Assembly: GCA_036768485.1 (NCBI GenBank)
Contig: JAVLUZ010000142.1
Span: forward strand, 13,797,814-13,861,813
Reading direction: 5' to 3'
Length of the DNA stretch: 64,000 nt
Source of the DNA: Mermis nigrescens
Taxonomy: Eukaryota > Nematoda > Enoplea > Mermithida > Mermithidae
The notes below the pieces were generated by a model that was not told the origin of the DNA, ran no database searches, and saw only the letters and a list, made by a program, of their open reading frames with translations. The translations under genes were made by a program, and so were the position numbers. Below, one piece after another: positions 12,335 through 24,843 of this stretch; the first letter of the stretch is position 1; every line of letters starts with the position of its first letter.

Positions 12335-12497
12335 CTGTGAATCCAGCCGAACAAAAACAATCAAAATCGTCAGTTTCTGACTTCTGATAGCATGTGCCGC
12401 CATTTAAACAATGATTGTCATGGCAAGTTTTCATTTTCGATTCACAAAAGCGCCCGTAAAATGGCGGGAAGCAGTTGCACGTTGACATAGGAGTATG
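12335..12497 (-). CDS. crb: Crumbs-like gene, exon with EGF end and one full EGF
   Basis: This 163-bp exon is entered in phase 0 (TTTTTCAG acceptor) and left in phase 1 (CACAG|GTTTTG). It finishes the EGF begun in the 13238-13309 exon (C-N-C-F-P-P-F-Y-G-R-F-C-E) and adds one EGF (C-L-N-G-G-T-C, F-D-C-F-C-S-A-G-F-T-G). The phase-0 join to the upstream exon splits one EGF across two exons and gives the correct cysteine spacing, which supports both boundaries. Confidence 0.75.
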
Positions 12498-12639
12498 CTG
12501 AAAAACAGCGCAACCTTACAACAAAAGCAAAAAGTATGAAAATAGGCTTGCCAGTTTATCAAATGATATGGATACACACTAAACTAACTGCGAAGCTTCT
12601 TTCTATTTATTAAATCGATCAAATTGATTATTGATTATG

Positions 12640-12642
12640 ATT

Positions 12643-12705
<63 letters not shown>

Positions 12706-12749
12706 GTTATTATTATTATTATATATTATTATTATTATTATTAAAATAA

Positions 12750-12821
<72 letters not shown>

Positions 12822-12825
12822 ATCA
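12640..12825 (+). repeat. (TTA)n microsatellite
   Basis: This is a nearly pure TTA/ATT run of about 185 bp with a few interruptions, inside an intron of the EGF gene. Confidence 0.95.
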
Positions 12826-13237
12826 CCATTAAGCGAAGAAGAAAACAATATACTCGTAATATAAATGGGAAAAATTCAAGCATGTCAACTAAAACAGCGT
12901 TTTTATTGATAGAGCCCAGACAGGATGTAACGTAATAGCACTCCCATAGGCATATCAATAAGAAATTGGCAGTAGGACTTTAATGATAAAATAACACTAA
13001 TACTGAAGATGACGCTTTGTGAATTCTGGATTTTCAATTGACAGACAACAGCCTAGTTTTGCTCAAATGCTCAAGAACAGACAAACATTTCAATTCACAA
13101 CATCGTCATCATCCAAAAAGTTGCCTTATTCCCTGGAACTTTTAAATTGATCAGCTCCCTGAATAAAATTCATGATTGAAAAGTTCAAGCGTGCAAGATC
13201 GTTTTGTTATGCAACTTTAGTTGAAAAGCTTACATAC

Positions 13238-13309
13238 TTGAGATTTGTCTCCATGCTCCAGGCATTCTCCGCCGTTATCGCATGGTGTCGCAGAACAAGG
13301 TTGGAAATA
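13238..13309 (-). CDS. crb: Crumbs-like gene, short EGF-start exon
   Basis: This 24-codon exon is phase 0 at both ends (CTTTTTAG acceptor, GTATGT donor). It encodes the first half of an EGF: Y-F-Q-P-C-S-A-T-P-C-D-N-G-G-E-C. It joins in frame to 14803-15100 upstream and 12335-12497 downstream. Confidence 0.72.
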
Positions 13310-13344
13310 CTAAAAAGAATGGCTAAGGTAGTACGTTATATCAA

Positions 13345-13575
13345 CAAATGATCTTGGGGGTTTCACACCCCCTCAGAATTTTTTCATCATTTCCACGATC
13401 ACAATTTTTCAGAAAAATTGGTAGGAAAGGTATTATTTTAAACGTTTTTAGCTATCTGCTTGGTCAAAAGTGTCAAATTTTCGGCACTCTGCATTCGCAG
13501 TTTTGGGCCCGAAAAAAGACACTTTATAAGAAATTATTGGTTTCCTCCCCAAGAATTCCCATGCTGTGAACGTCT
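13345..13575. repeat. MITE-like repeat, diverged GGGGGTTT...CCCC family
   Basis: The block runs from CTTGGGGGTTTCACACCCCC to GAATTCCCATGCTGTGAAC. It shares its internal order (a GTCAAA centre, a GGGCCCGAAAA-type segment, a terminal CATGCTGTG) with 56930-57210 and parts of 61870-62220. It is distantly related to the hAT-like family listed below. No TSD was resolved. Confidence 0.5.
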
Positions 13576-14054
13576 GGTCGTTTCAGAATCATTTCAGAAA
13601 CCGGTCAGCCAGATAAAGGGAATAAATTAGCAAAATCCTACAATGGATCGAAATATTATATTCCTGTCATATAATTTATCGCCAATCGAGAAAGATTTTG
13701 TCTCTCCGATCGTCAATGCTTTCATTATTCTACGGATAGCATTTTCTAGTTAAGTACTAGATCAATAGTTTGAAAAATCATTCAAAACTTTTTTACTCTG
13801 CATGAATTTTGTAATCATAATCAGGCATACGCAGGAAGTTGAGGGACTAGTAGACCCCTCAAAAAGACAAATGAGCAAATTTTCTGAACAGTAAAATTAA
13901 GGCAAGAAACAGCCAAATCGAAAGTTTTACGAAAAAGTGCTTGAAGTCGACCAAGAAAATGTAAATTTTGGTAATTGTTACGCTATTTTAATGTTCATAC
14001 CGGTTTTTGTAGATTATTTAAGCTTAAAATACTCTCCGATGGATTCCTTAGACT

Positions 14055-14300
14055 AGACTATATATGCGCAGCATGACCAATCTGGGGGAGTCAGCCGGTC
14101 ATAGAGAGGGGGTCAAAAATTAACTTTTTTGGGCCAAGATAACCATAAAGCCTGGCATAAATGCTAAAATAGCTTTAAAACTACGTTATTCCAAAATTTC
14201 TGGTCAATTTCAAGCAATTTGGAATTTTCGGCTGTCATTTTGCCTCATTTTGCCTAGGAACATTTTTAATTTTTCTATTATGTATGGTCTAGACCATGGT
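14055..14300. repeat. Interspersed repeat, GCACAGCATGACCGGTCTGG family
   Basis: One of at least six related blocks; the others are at about 15715-15900, 26563-26710, 39067-39245, 62205-62410 and inside the two foldback-like elements (2760-2980, 43145-43315). They share an opening GCACAGCATGACC, a G-rich patch, a statement-like A/T middle (AAAATGGCCTC, AAAACTACG) and a closing GTCTAGACCATGG. There is no coding capacity. Confidence 0.6.
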
Positions 14301-14802
14301 GTACATGTGAAAGTGAATATATTATTAATGAAGATTAATTTAATTCTGAGAAAAATTATTTAATCAAATTAAATTAATTAATTTAATTAATGAAACAAAT
14401 CCCTCATGCTGTTCACCTCTGGTCATTATCTCTTTTGTTTTTCTCACTGAGGTGAAGTCAATTCCTGAGGATTACACCACACCATTTGAAAGTGTCATCG
14501 TCAGTTTTCGTTTTTGAGGGAAATATTATGGTGTCCTTAAATTTGTTCTGTTTATGAATTTCCATAATTTACAATAAATATGCTCTACACGATAATAATT
14601 GGTATAGATTTAAGCAACATGTTGCAAGTGATCATACATCGGATAATCATATTTATTTCATAAATAGGACGAACGAAACTGAATTATCATCAAGCCGATT
14701 TTTTTCTTACTTGGCAATTGCTTCTATATAACTAAGAATTGTGAGAAAAATGCAAGCGATTTGGTTTTAAATCATTTGCTTATTATTTATTTATTTACTT
14801 AC

Positions 14803-15100
14803 CATGATGTCGCAATTTTTTCCCTTAAAGCCTTTATTGCACTTGCACTTATAATCCCTGAACAAATCGATACACAGTCCATGCTCCCCGCAGGGTTCAT
14901 CTTGGCACTCGTTGTTTTCAAATTCGCAACTAAAGAATCGTTTAAGCGAATATTCAGATAAATCAGGCAAACAAATTGAAAAGGCCTGCTCACAATCTTC
15001 CATGATAGCCTTCTGTACATTTGCAAGTATAATTTGACACATAATCGACGCAAAATGCTCCATTTTTACACGCGTTGTTCAGACAGTCGTTAATATTATC
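14803..15100 (-). CDS. crb: Crumbs-like gene, exon with two EGFs and a +1 frame break
   Basis: The exon runs from TTTTTAG|GAT to ATG|GTAAGT. The first EGF (D-N-I-N-D-C ... Y-T-C-K-C-T-E-G-Y-H-G) runs into a stop just before its last cysteine, while the continuing D-C-E-Q and the second EGF (E-C-Q-D-E-P-C-G-E-H-G-L-C ... C-D-I-M) lie in another frame. The length is 298 bp. Removing one base gives 297 bp, making both exon ends phase 0 as the neighbouring exons require. So there is one inserted base near 15002-15010, either an assembly error or a real lesion. Confidence 0.72.
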
Positions 15101-16039
15101 CTAAAAATTAATTTTTCAACATTAATTGATAAGTGATGCCTAAAAAGCAGTAATAAGGCAGAAAAAAGATCTTTATAACAAAAACATTTTATCATTACGG
15201 TAACTTCAAAAAAATCGCCTTACCTACCACTATATGTGTTCTTTAATGCGGACTCGGGAGGTTTAAAAGTCAATAAATTTAATTTTTAAAAGGGTATAGA
15301 AACTATTTAAGGATTCAAGCAATTTATTAAATTATTTGCGCTTAATACGTTTCTTTTAAACAGGTCAGTAATAAAAAGGCCCAAATGGTTTGTGTTTAGA
15401 ATATTGATGTTACTACTCCCTAAAAAAGCGATAATTATGTAAATTATCATGATTCGTGCTTCGATGATTTTCAAGGACTTTCGTTTGTCACAAAAAATCT
15501 TTTGTTTCGCCCTTACAAGGACTATTTGAATAAAATGACGTGAATTTAAATTTACTCAAAAATGCATTGCATGCGTGCGAAACGTGAAATAACGTATTAC
15601 TTAAGTAATTTGTAAAGGCAATATTTTTTGTATCAAATCTGTTTGCGAATCTCACAGCGCTGTTGGTCTTCGCCATTGAATTTTTGACTCTTAGTATTGA
15701 ATAAAGTAACTTATAGATGCACAACACAGCATGACCGGACTAGAGGGTCAGCGAGGGAGTCAGTCAATTTCTTTAGGCTACAGAATCTGGTATAAATGCT
15801 TATATAAGAGTTTTGCAGAATATTTTTTGGTTTTCATAAGATTTTTTGCTATTACTTTGCCTTGCATGTCTTATTACACTTCGCATTTCCGTTATTTTTG
15901 AAATTCAAATGGATTGCTCATCATCGTGATGAGTGCGCTTTTGAGACCTTATTTTAAAAAATAATAAAAAACACGTGTTTCAAGGCCAGTTATTCTATAA
16001 AAGTTGATAATAGGTAAACTTACGGCTAAATCGTGTGAT
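15101..16039. other. Intronic DNA with one interspersed repeat
   Basis: Nothing coding was recognised. About 15715-15900 belongs to the GCACAGCATGACCGG repeat family; the remainder is AT-rich. Confidence 0.45.
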
Positions 16040-16288
16040 ATCGGCTTCACACGTGAGCGTGGGGGTTATGCAGCCCCAGAAACCAAAATACCACCTCCCC
16101 CAATAATTCAATTTTTTGAAATTTGTTTTTGTTTTTTTCGCAATTTTTCGATGCCGATGGATAGTGCTCGATGTAAAGCGTTGAAAAATGGTGTTTTTCC
16201 GCCATACCACCATCTTTAAGACAATTTTTTTACCTTTGAAAAATCTTACCCCCCCAGAATTTCGGTGCTGCCCACCTATGATTGGCTT
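16040..16288. mobile_element. hAT-like MITE, imperfect 8-bp TSD
   Basis: The element is 16048-16280, beginning CACACGTGAGCG and ending CCCACCTATG. The flanks are ATCGGCTT and ATTGGCTT (7 of 8 match). CA...TG termini with an 8-bp TSD point to hAT. The internal landmarks AATTTTTTGATGCC-like and CCATACCACCATTTTTAA-like are shared with the other copies. Confidence 0.8.
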
Positions 16289-16447
16289 GCATTGTGCACG
16301 CACGCAATCCATCATTTAAAAAGGATAACTTTAGATGAGTTAGCCCCCATCAGCCGAAAAATTCGACGAGAAATACATCTTTCGGATAATTTTTTGTTAC
16401 ATTATCAATTCTATTAATCTCGTACAATATACATGGAATTATATTAA

Positions 16448-18982
16448 TACTAGCAAGAAAAAATGCTCCGATGGAACAAAAAAAGGTAGAATATACGGTA
16501 CTTGGAACAAAGAATTATCAAGGACGTAAAAGGAGGGGACTAGAAAAAGCTCCTATCTACAAATGTCACAAAATTTGCTAAAACTCAGAAATTTTCTAAA
16601 CAAAGAAAAAATGAAAGTAAGTAAATCAAAGAAAAAACCTACCTGTGCCTAAAACTGCAAGATCTGCTAAAAATCAGACTTTTTCTAAGCAACGCAAAAA
16701 TCGAAGTATATTCTGCGGCCTCTGAAAAAATAGGTGAACCTTCTCATATTGTCCACCATACAGTGGGCGGTTCCAAAATTCTGAGGGGGGTTCTCAAATT
16801 GGAATATTGGCCTTAAAAGAAATGCTATAGCGAAGAAAACACCATATTTGAACGTTTCTTGTCGAGCTCTATCTATTGGTACCTACCAAAAAAACCCAAA
16901 GAGAGCGGAAAGATTTAAAAAATTGAATTCTGGAGGTATTGTTGGGCATTTGCGTTTTCTTGTTGGGTATTTTGCCTTGGGGTTCATACTCCCCAAACCC
17001 CCTACGTCTAGGTATGGTGTCCAATCCTTGATATAAAGCATATAAAATAAATCTCAAATCAGCGTTTTTGCTAATCACTTGCAACGTTAATTTATTCGAT
17101 ATTGTGGCTATATAAATATTACAAAAAGTTATATCCTATGATTATTTGCGATACCGCAACGAAAGACTGTGATTTCTATATAATGCAAACGTCCATTCAG
17201 TACTCTTCTGGCGTTTAATCCCACCAGACCACCCGGATTTCATTCCTGCCCATGTAAACTGATAACCATTAGGCATGGGAGGTTAGGAGTATGCACCAGT
17301 GTTCAATCAGAAACGTCGAAAATTGCCGTTTTTCCAACATACCATAATTACTATATTTTGACCCAGAAAAATATTGCAACATGGCGCTGCTCAGCTATGG
17401 CGATATCTGCTTTTGCAGAGTGAGTGGTCCAGTTATCTAGCCCAATGTTTTATCTTTGTTCGACAGGATGCTGCTTTCTTCTGCAGGCCGCAGAATATAC
17501 TTCGATTTTTGCGTTGCTTAGAAAAAGTCTGATTTTTAGCAGATCTTGCAGTTTTAGGCACAGGTAGGTTTTTTCTTTGATTTACTTACTTTCATTTTTT
17601 CTTTGTTTAGAAAATTTCTGAGTTTTAGCAAATTTTGTGACATTTGTAGATAGGAGCTTTTTCTAGTCCCCTCCTTTTACGTCCTTGATAATTCTTTGTT
17701 CCAAGTATATTCTACCTTTTTTTGTTCCATCGGAGCATTTTTTCTTGCTAGTACCCAACTTTTTGTTAGCAAAAAATAGTAGTTATTCCTATCTTTGTCA
17801 GTGTTGTAGCGAATGTCATTAGGTACTGCTTCCATCTTAGCAATTTATACATGCATTGTGTATGAATTATATTTCGACTCCGCGCGTTTGCAATATTATT
17901 TAGCTGAAGTTCGAAGCAGCATTATTTTCTGTGCTCATCATCCCATATAAGGCACTTTATTTTTATTCTATTGGATCTATCCTGACTTCTGAAAGGAGAA
18001 AGTGGCGAACAAAACCCAAACAAAGACATATTTTTCATCATTCAGAACATTGTAAACTTTAAAAATCCGTACCGTATTCCCCATTGAGTGTAAAGAAATT
18101 CGGTTTGGTGCAGTTTGTAGCTTCCGAGTCGTAGTACGTTTCTATGTGCAAAAATTTTGTTGCAAAAATTATTTGGTATGATTTATTAATCAAAATTCGG
18201 AAAAAACGTGTTTTTTCGCCCATTTTTTACCTCTGATTTCGAACTTTACACCCCCATAAATAACTCAATATTGCGTTTTTTAAATGCGATTTGCTGCGAT
18301 GTGTAGCCCCTATAAGGCACTCTATTACTGCTGTATTCAATTTACCCTGACTTATAAGCTGAAAAATTTAGCAGAGAAATCTCAGTTAAAATCCGTTTTT
18401 TACACCATTCACTAGAGTGTAAACTTTAAACCCCAGGATCTAACTCACCATAGAGCGTAGAAGACTTTGCTTATCTGCAGAATGTAGCCCTTGATCCGCT
18501 CTACATTTCTGTCAGAAAACATTTCAAAAAATTCATAACCGGAGTTAGCATCAGACATAAGCAGGTTGAAAACTCGACCAAAAAGTGCTTTTTCACCCCC
18601 AGATGTTCGCACTCTTTACACTGCCATTCAAGAACTAATACGAATTTCAAAAAACAAAAAGATGGTGTTCTGTAGAATTTATCCCTCTATAATCCTATGC
18701 TGTCTAATTGTTCGAGTCATCAATACTCAGTTGTCCACATGCCGCAGTAAAAGGGTCCCAAAATTTGTCCTATGCTATAACGTTACACAAAAACTTTACA
18801 CCTTCTTTACACAGTCAGTTTTGAGTTTTAAGTAAAACAAAAGAACACGGGCAGCGAATTTTTTTATTATCTTTCTTTTAAAAAAAACGCACCTTCCAGA
18901 AGTGTCCCGTTATAGCTGTAGGGGGTGCACTGGTGTTAGGGGTACCCAAGTATATTATAGGTACGCGCTAACGCGCTACTTA
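16448..18982 (+). repeat. 3.3-kb interspersed element, copy 2
   Basis: It begins CTAGCAAGAAAAAATGCTCC with foldback arms (about 16450-16735 and 17485-17755) and ends GGTACGCGCTAACGCGCTAC. The left foldback has a hAT-like MITE inside it (16757-17016). The GTGTAAA-rich body is shortened relative to copy 4. No ORF of note. Confidence 0.65.
16749..17024. mobile_element. hAT-like MITE nested in interspersed element, inverted
   Basis: The element is 16757-17016, reading CATACAGTGGGCGG at the left and CGTCTAGGTATG at the right. The flanking octamers TTGTCCAC and GTGTCCAA match at 6 of 8 positions. Confidence 0.65.
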
Positions 18983-21978
18983 AGATACTTGGAATTGCGG
19001 ATTATTAAAGACATAAAAGGAGGGGACTAAGAAAAAGTAACCTATGCGCATAAAAAATCATAAGAATCTGCTAAAAATCAGATTTCTCTAAGCAACACAA
19101 AAATCGAAGTATATTCTGCGGCCTACGGAAGCTAGTTGTGGCCACAAGTTGGCGTAAGGGGTTTGAGGGATTTACACCCCCAAGAAGATGAAAAACCCCC
19201 ACTGATTACTGCAGGCTCTCAGAATTCTATTTTTAGTAACATTTTTGGCGATTTCACCCAACCAGGACCCCCATAATTTTCTTGCTGCCCATGTACGGTT
19301 GTCGCCTCAGTTTGAGAGATAAATAACACAATACTTTATTCTTCAAACATCAAAATAATCAATCTTAATAATGAAAACGACAAATCATTCTGCTTATTAA
19401 CCTTAACTGAACACAAGTCCAAACGACCGCTGTTGCAAATCTGTTGAAGTGCTGTAAGGCTCTAAACATACACAAGCAGCTTAGCACCAGAGAATATAGA
19501 AAAAATGGCGTAAGAAGAATGAGTGAGATAACCGTGCAAATAATTGCAATAGTGTATATATATATATATATATATATATATGTAAAATTCCGATCAGGAA
19601 AAAGTACCTACCTAAATCATCTCATCGCGCTAAAATAATACTTCGTAAATGCAGAGCCATGATAAATAGCACGATAGGAATGTCATAATTAACCTATTGA
19701 GCCTTTTACTGAAAACTAATTAAATATTGTCAAGAAAATGTGATTCAGATCTCAAGCTACAATTGGCCACCTAACACAGGCCAAGGATTCCTTCCAAGCT
19801 CTTCGCCAAACACAAATCAAAAAGTATTTTGAGAGGACGCCTTCTTTTTCAGAGGCCGCAGGATATACTTCGATTTTCGTATTGCTTAGAAAATCTGATT
19901 TTTAGCAGATTCTTATAATTTTTGAACGAATAGATGACTTTTTCCTAGTCCCTCCTTTTATGTCTTTAATAAGCTGCGATTTCAAGTTATTCATCCTTTT
20001 TGTTCCATCGGAGCATTTTCTTTGCTAGTACCCTTCTTTTAATTAGCATAATTTGAGTAAATTTGTCAGTAAACACATACGGTAACATGTCACAATAATG
20101 ACAGCAGTTCAAGAACGCGGAAAACAATATTGTTCTGAACATAAGCATTATATTTTCAAACATGATCCCCTTTTATCTCATAAAAACAGATCAAATGTTA
20201 TCAGCGTAAAATTTAAGCAATTACAGGGTGTAAAGAACACTTACCCTCAGATTCGTAACCCTGGCGTTACATGGAACATTTTAAAAAAATTGAGTGTTTC
20301 CAACGATTTAGGACTAAAATTAATTTTCAGTGCAAACTTAACATAATTACAGGGTGTAAAGAAAGCATGCAGCAGATTCGTAATCATGACCTTACGGAAC
20401 ATATTTTGAAGAATAATATTACGTTTTGCAATGCTCTGGAAGTAAAATAAATTCATAGTGTAAACTTACACATCAACAATAATTGAATTGTATAAACTTT
20501 ACATAACTACCGGGTGTAGAGAAAACTAAGAGTCAGTTTCGTAATTCTGACGTTACATAGATTTTGAAAAAATAAAGCTTTTGCAACAACGCTCTTCAGC
20601 AAAAGTTAATTTTCAGTGTAAACTTTAAACAGCCGCCGAATGTAAAGAAAATCTAAGTCGGATTCGTAATTCTGATATTACTCTGATATTACGATCAATA
20701 TCTATGAAAAAATTATATCTTCACAATGGTCTGAAGACAAATAAATATTAGATGTAAACCACTTTAAACCACGGTTGAGTGTAAACAAACGCCCCTAACT
20801 GACGTAGGACTTTGACTCTTGGTACATTTTTAGACTTGTGATCATGTACAGACTCATAACCGCATCATTAGACAGTAAAAAGATAGAAACATGCTTAACA
20901 CCCCTGATTTTTGACTTTATACCTCCCGGAAAAGCTCAATATTGATGTGAATAAACAGAATTTGCGGTGACACGTACTTCTTATAAAGTACTTTATTTCT
21001 ACTCTATTCGACCTATCCCCATTTCTAAACGGAGAGAAAGCCGGACAAAAAAGGGACAAAAACGTATTTTTTCATCACAATGTAAACTTTAAGAATCTGA
21101 ATCTAACTCTCCATTGAGTGTAAAGAAATTAGGTTTGGTCCAGTTTGTAGCATTTGAATCGTAGCACGTTTGTGTTTGAAAAACTTCTGTCCCACATCCA
21201 ATTTTAAATATCGAACAATCAAAAAAGGGAAAAAATCGTGTTTTTTCGTCACTTTTACACCTTAATTTCGAACTTTACACCTCCAGAAATGACTCAATAT
21301 TACGTTTTTTGAACGCGGTTTGCTGCGACAAGTATCCTTCAAAGCCCACTATATTTTTATTCTATTCAACTTGTCCCGACTTACAAGCGGAGAAGTTGTC
21401 GGGAAAATCGGAGACAAACCCATTTTTTTACGTTATCCACTTGAGTGTAAAGTTTAAACCCCTGGATCTAACTCCGCATATAGCGTTAAAAAGTTTGCAG
21501 GTAAGCAAAAAAAGCCCTTAGGTCCTAGTACATTTCTATCAGAAAAAAATTTTGGAACTCATTACCGGAATTGTTGGCAGACCTGAACATGACCAAAACG
21601 CGACTAAAATCTGTCTTTACACCCGCAGATTTTTACAATCTTTACACTCCCCTCAAGAGATAATGCGAAATTAAAAAAATACTTTTTAGAAAACTTTATT
21701 CTCTAAAATTCTATATTATTAAATTATATGAAGCGGTTACGCTGAGTTGTCTAAAAATTATCCCCGACAACCGTCAAGTTTTTGTTATAACCTTACGCCA
21801 AAACTTTGCACGTTCATTACATACTCGGTATCGAGTATAAACAAAAAAAGCGCTTAACTTTTTAAAATTATCTATCTTTTGAAAAAACCGCACCTCCCAG
21901 AAATGCCCCAGTGTTGCTGTTGGGGGGCCACTTTTTAGGGGTACCCAAATATGTTATAGGTACGCGCTAACGCGCTAC
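18983..21978 (+). repeat. 3.3-kb interspersed element, copy 3
   Basis: It directly abuts copy 2. One foldback arm is at about 18975-19125 and the other at 19855-20030. The GTGTAAA/TTTACAC-rich body follows, ending GGTACGCGCTAACGCGCTACC. A MITE-like block (about 19140-19295, ending TTGCTGCCCATGTACG) and a (TA)n tract (19556-19582) lie between the arms. No coding capacity was seen. Confidence 0.65.
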
Positions 21979-22171
21979 CAATGATAAATAAGCATCTTTT
22001 AGGAGAGCTATCAAGATTATTTAGAATTTGAATCCGAAATTAAAGATCAACAGGCTGTCATTTTTATTGTTAGAAATTATTTCAATGCCGACTGATTCAA
22101 GAATGATTTAAATTTTACCCACATTATGATGCACCGACTTAAAAAAGTCAAAAATTAGTTACGGTAACTAC

Positions 22172-24795
22172 CTGGCATTTCTGACCAGTAAAACCACGTG
22201 AACAAAGGCATGAGTAAGAATCGAACGTATCGATACATGTGCCACCATTTGCGCATGTGTCTTCAGTGCAGACTAATTCTCCATGGCAGCCTTTAATTAT
22301 GTCATGCATGGCAGTCAAGTTGAAATGAAACCTCGATTGATGGATTTCTTCTGTTCCCCCAACGGAACATAGACGTTCGTGTCAAACGGCATATAAGAAT
22401 CGTCCTGATCAGTTTCCGAATCTTTAACATTAGTGAGAAAGTTTCTCAAGCACCCAATCAAGCCGTCAGTTTCTTGATCGATTTTGCCAATAATCAATTC
22501 AGTATTATTACGTATTTGAAAAATAACTGTTTGCCCATCGGATGGTTCCATAACAGAATTTATCCATATCAGTACTTTCCTGCTGCTGAATTCTACCGTA
22601 ATATTATGCCATTCACCATCACTGATATTCGTTAATGAGTGTAAAGTCGTATTGCCTCCACTTGTTGACTTTCTATCGAGAATGAGATTACCTCTCGCGA
22701 TGCTTAGTCGCAAACTTTCAATTCCATCGTGAAAACTTAATATAGTACCATTCATTTGTCTTGTCCTCAGATCAAATTTAAGATTCCTCAAGTACAATGT
22801 CTCGACATTGGCCGGTGATAATAAATTCATTTTTGAATATGACACGGCTGACATTAATGTAACTTCTGGCAAGCAAACAAAACCATTTTCTAGGTTTACA
22901 CACTGAGCATGAGAGCTGCAAGTCTGATCATGAGCAAAAATCTTCGATTTCGCAATTTTTCCCGATCCAGCGTTGGGGGCAGTCGCAATGATAATCATTA
23001 AATGTCACGTGACATCCTCCAGAATGCATACACGGCTTATTGCTGCAGGTCGGATCACTAATCGTGCCGTTTAATATTGGCCCATTAAGTAAAATGCTTC
23101 CAAAGTTTTTCAGATTTGAAGTAGTAAATTTCTGAGATAGCATATTAATGAGGCGGTCGTCATTTACTCTGAAATCCCTTAAAGTACCCCTGAAGAAATT
23201 ATTTCGATTCTTATTAACATTCTGTGCCGAACGTTCTGGTGAAAACTTTTTTCTCGTTACAAATTGCTTTTGAACCATACCTCCAATGAATAAACTGCGG
23301 ACTCGTTCGTCAAAATTAAATAAAAATGCGAAGCTATTCAATATCGTATCGTTATCAACATTCAAATAAATGTAAGACGAATTCGTAATTAGCTCAAAGA
23401 AATGCTCCTTCCCCATCGTCAAAACGTCCAGATTTTTCATTATATAACTCTATTTGATTTAGCACTCTTTTGGCCACCATTTTTCCACGCGACATTTCAA
23501 GGACAAAAGAAATTTCTGGAAAATACAAAAGAATTCCATAATTATGTCGAGTCCTGAAAAAGCCAGAAATGCGATGATTTTGTTGAAAATAAGCTTGCTC
23601 TTCCTTGTCCATGGCAACATATGCAAATGTCTGATTATTTTCATAGCCAAATGTAGCTTCATGTATAACGTCCTCGCAACTAAGACCAACAAACGGTCTG
23701 AAGCAATGACAGCTAGCTTTCACTAATAAATCAGTGCAGAGGCCCCTGCTAGAGCATCCAGCTTCACTACACCAATATTTGTTCGCAGGACACTCGTTTC
23801 CAACATTTATGGAGCTGTTTGAATGCGATTTTGGTATTAGACGCCGCTCATTAACCTCCATGTCCCTCAAGCATCCAACAAAATTAATATCAGCCCCATT
23901 AGAATCGATTCCTCCGAATTTCGTTGAGAGAATGTGGTTCAATGGGAGAAATGAGTGGTTTATACGAGCCTCTTTAGTAATAGCGAGCAGCTTATCGTTG
24001 GAGACAGACAATGATACCCTGACTATTCGTATCGTATAATACATATCAAATTGTAAGGTAAACCAATTACCACTGGTCACATCAGTCTGCTCAAAATCCA
24101 CAATAGGTATGGAATTAGAATTTACGGAAATTTTGTGATCAATCACTGAAATAGTGAAAACTGTACCGAAAAATGAGTCGCCCGAAGCTATACTGATTCC
24201 TGTCATCACTGTTCTAAATTCAAATTTAAGGGCATAAAAATCCCGGCTGAGCAAGTTGTCGTTTGGTGCCAAATAGGCAAAAATCGATTCTCCACTAAAT
24301 GAAGCCACGGTAGATACTAAACAATTTAAGCCTGTGAATCCAGCTAAGCATTTACAATTCGAACCATTACTTGTGAATTGACAAACAGCATTTGTGCTGC
24401 ACTGCTTGTTGCTATGACATTCAAATTCTAGTTCCATTTCGCAATGCTTTCCAGTAAAATTCTCTCTACACAGACAAGTATACCCAATTTTAGAATTAGT
24501 GATGAGACACCTCAGTGAATTTGGACCACAAACGGACAAATTTTCATTTAGGCACGGATTATCGAGTTTGGTCTGGCAATTTCTGCCCGTGAAACCCGTT
24601 TGACATAAGCAAACGTAAGCATTCGGTATCTTTAAGCAAGTTGCTTGGTTTTGGCAAACAAGGTCATCGCCACATTGAACAATATATTTATCCTGAATTT
24701 CCAAGTTTTCTACCTCGCAAAAGTCACCTTCAAAGTCCTCTTTGCACAAACACGATCCATCATTGCAAAAACCATCATTTTTGCATGGAAAGGTG
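22172..24795 (-). CDS. crb: Crumbs-like gene, large exon: EGFs and three laminin-G domains
   Basis: This is a large minus-strand exon of an extracellular polarity-type protein. In order it encodes four EGF modules, laminin-G 1 (ending [11 protein letters not shown]), an EGF (C-S-S-R-G-L-C), laminin-G 2 (ending G-T-L-R-D-F-R-V), two EGFs, laminin-G 3 (ending L-I-G-C-L-R-N-F) and a final EGF (C-A-N-G-G-T-C). This EGF/LamG alternation is that of Crumbs; Eyes shut is the main alternative. Phase joins are good at both ends: GC+C to the 5' exon and CAG|GTAGTT, phase 0, to the 3' exon. The frame changes three times: near 23412 (a run of four G), near 22938 (a run of five T) and near 22320. Each change restores a continuous domain, so these are one-base indels in one exon and not introns. 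Confidence 0.75.
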
Positions 24796-24843
24796 CTTAA
24801 ATTGATATGCAAAAATAAAAATCACAGCATAAGATTTTGATGA

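Noticed and set aside
15995..16315. Open frames over MITE copies (also near 24857-25252, 26060-26263, 35237-35603, 44792-45076, 50497-50748)
   Set aside because: The same peptide shadow recurs in each hAT-like MITE copy; it reflects shared non-coding sequence.
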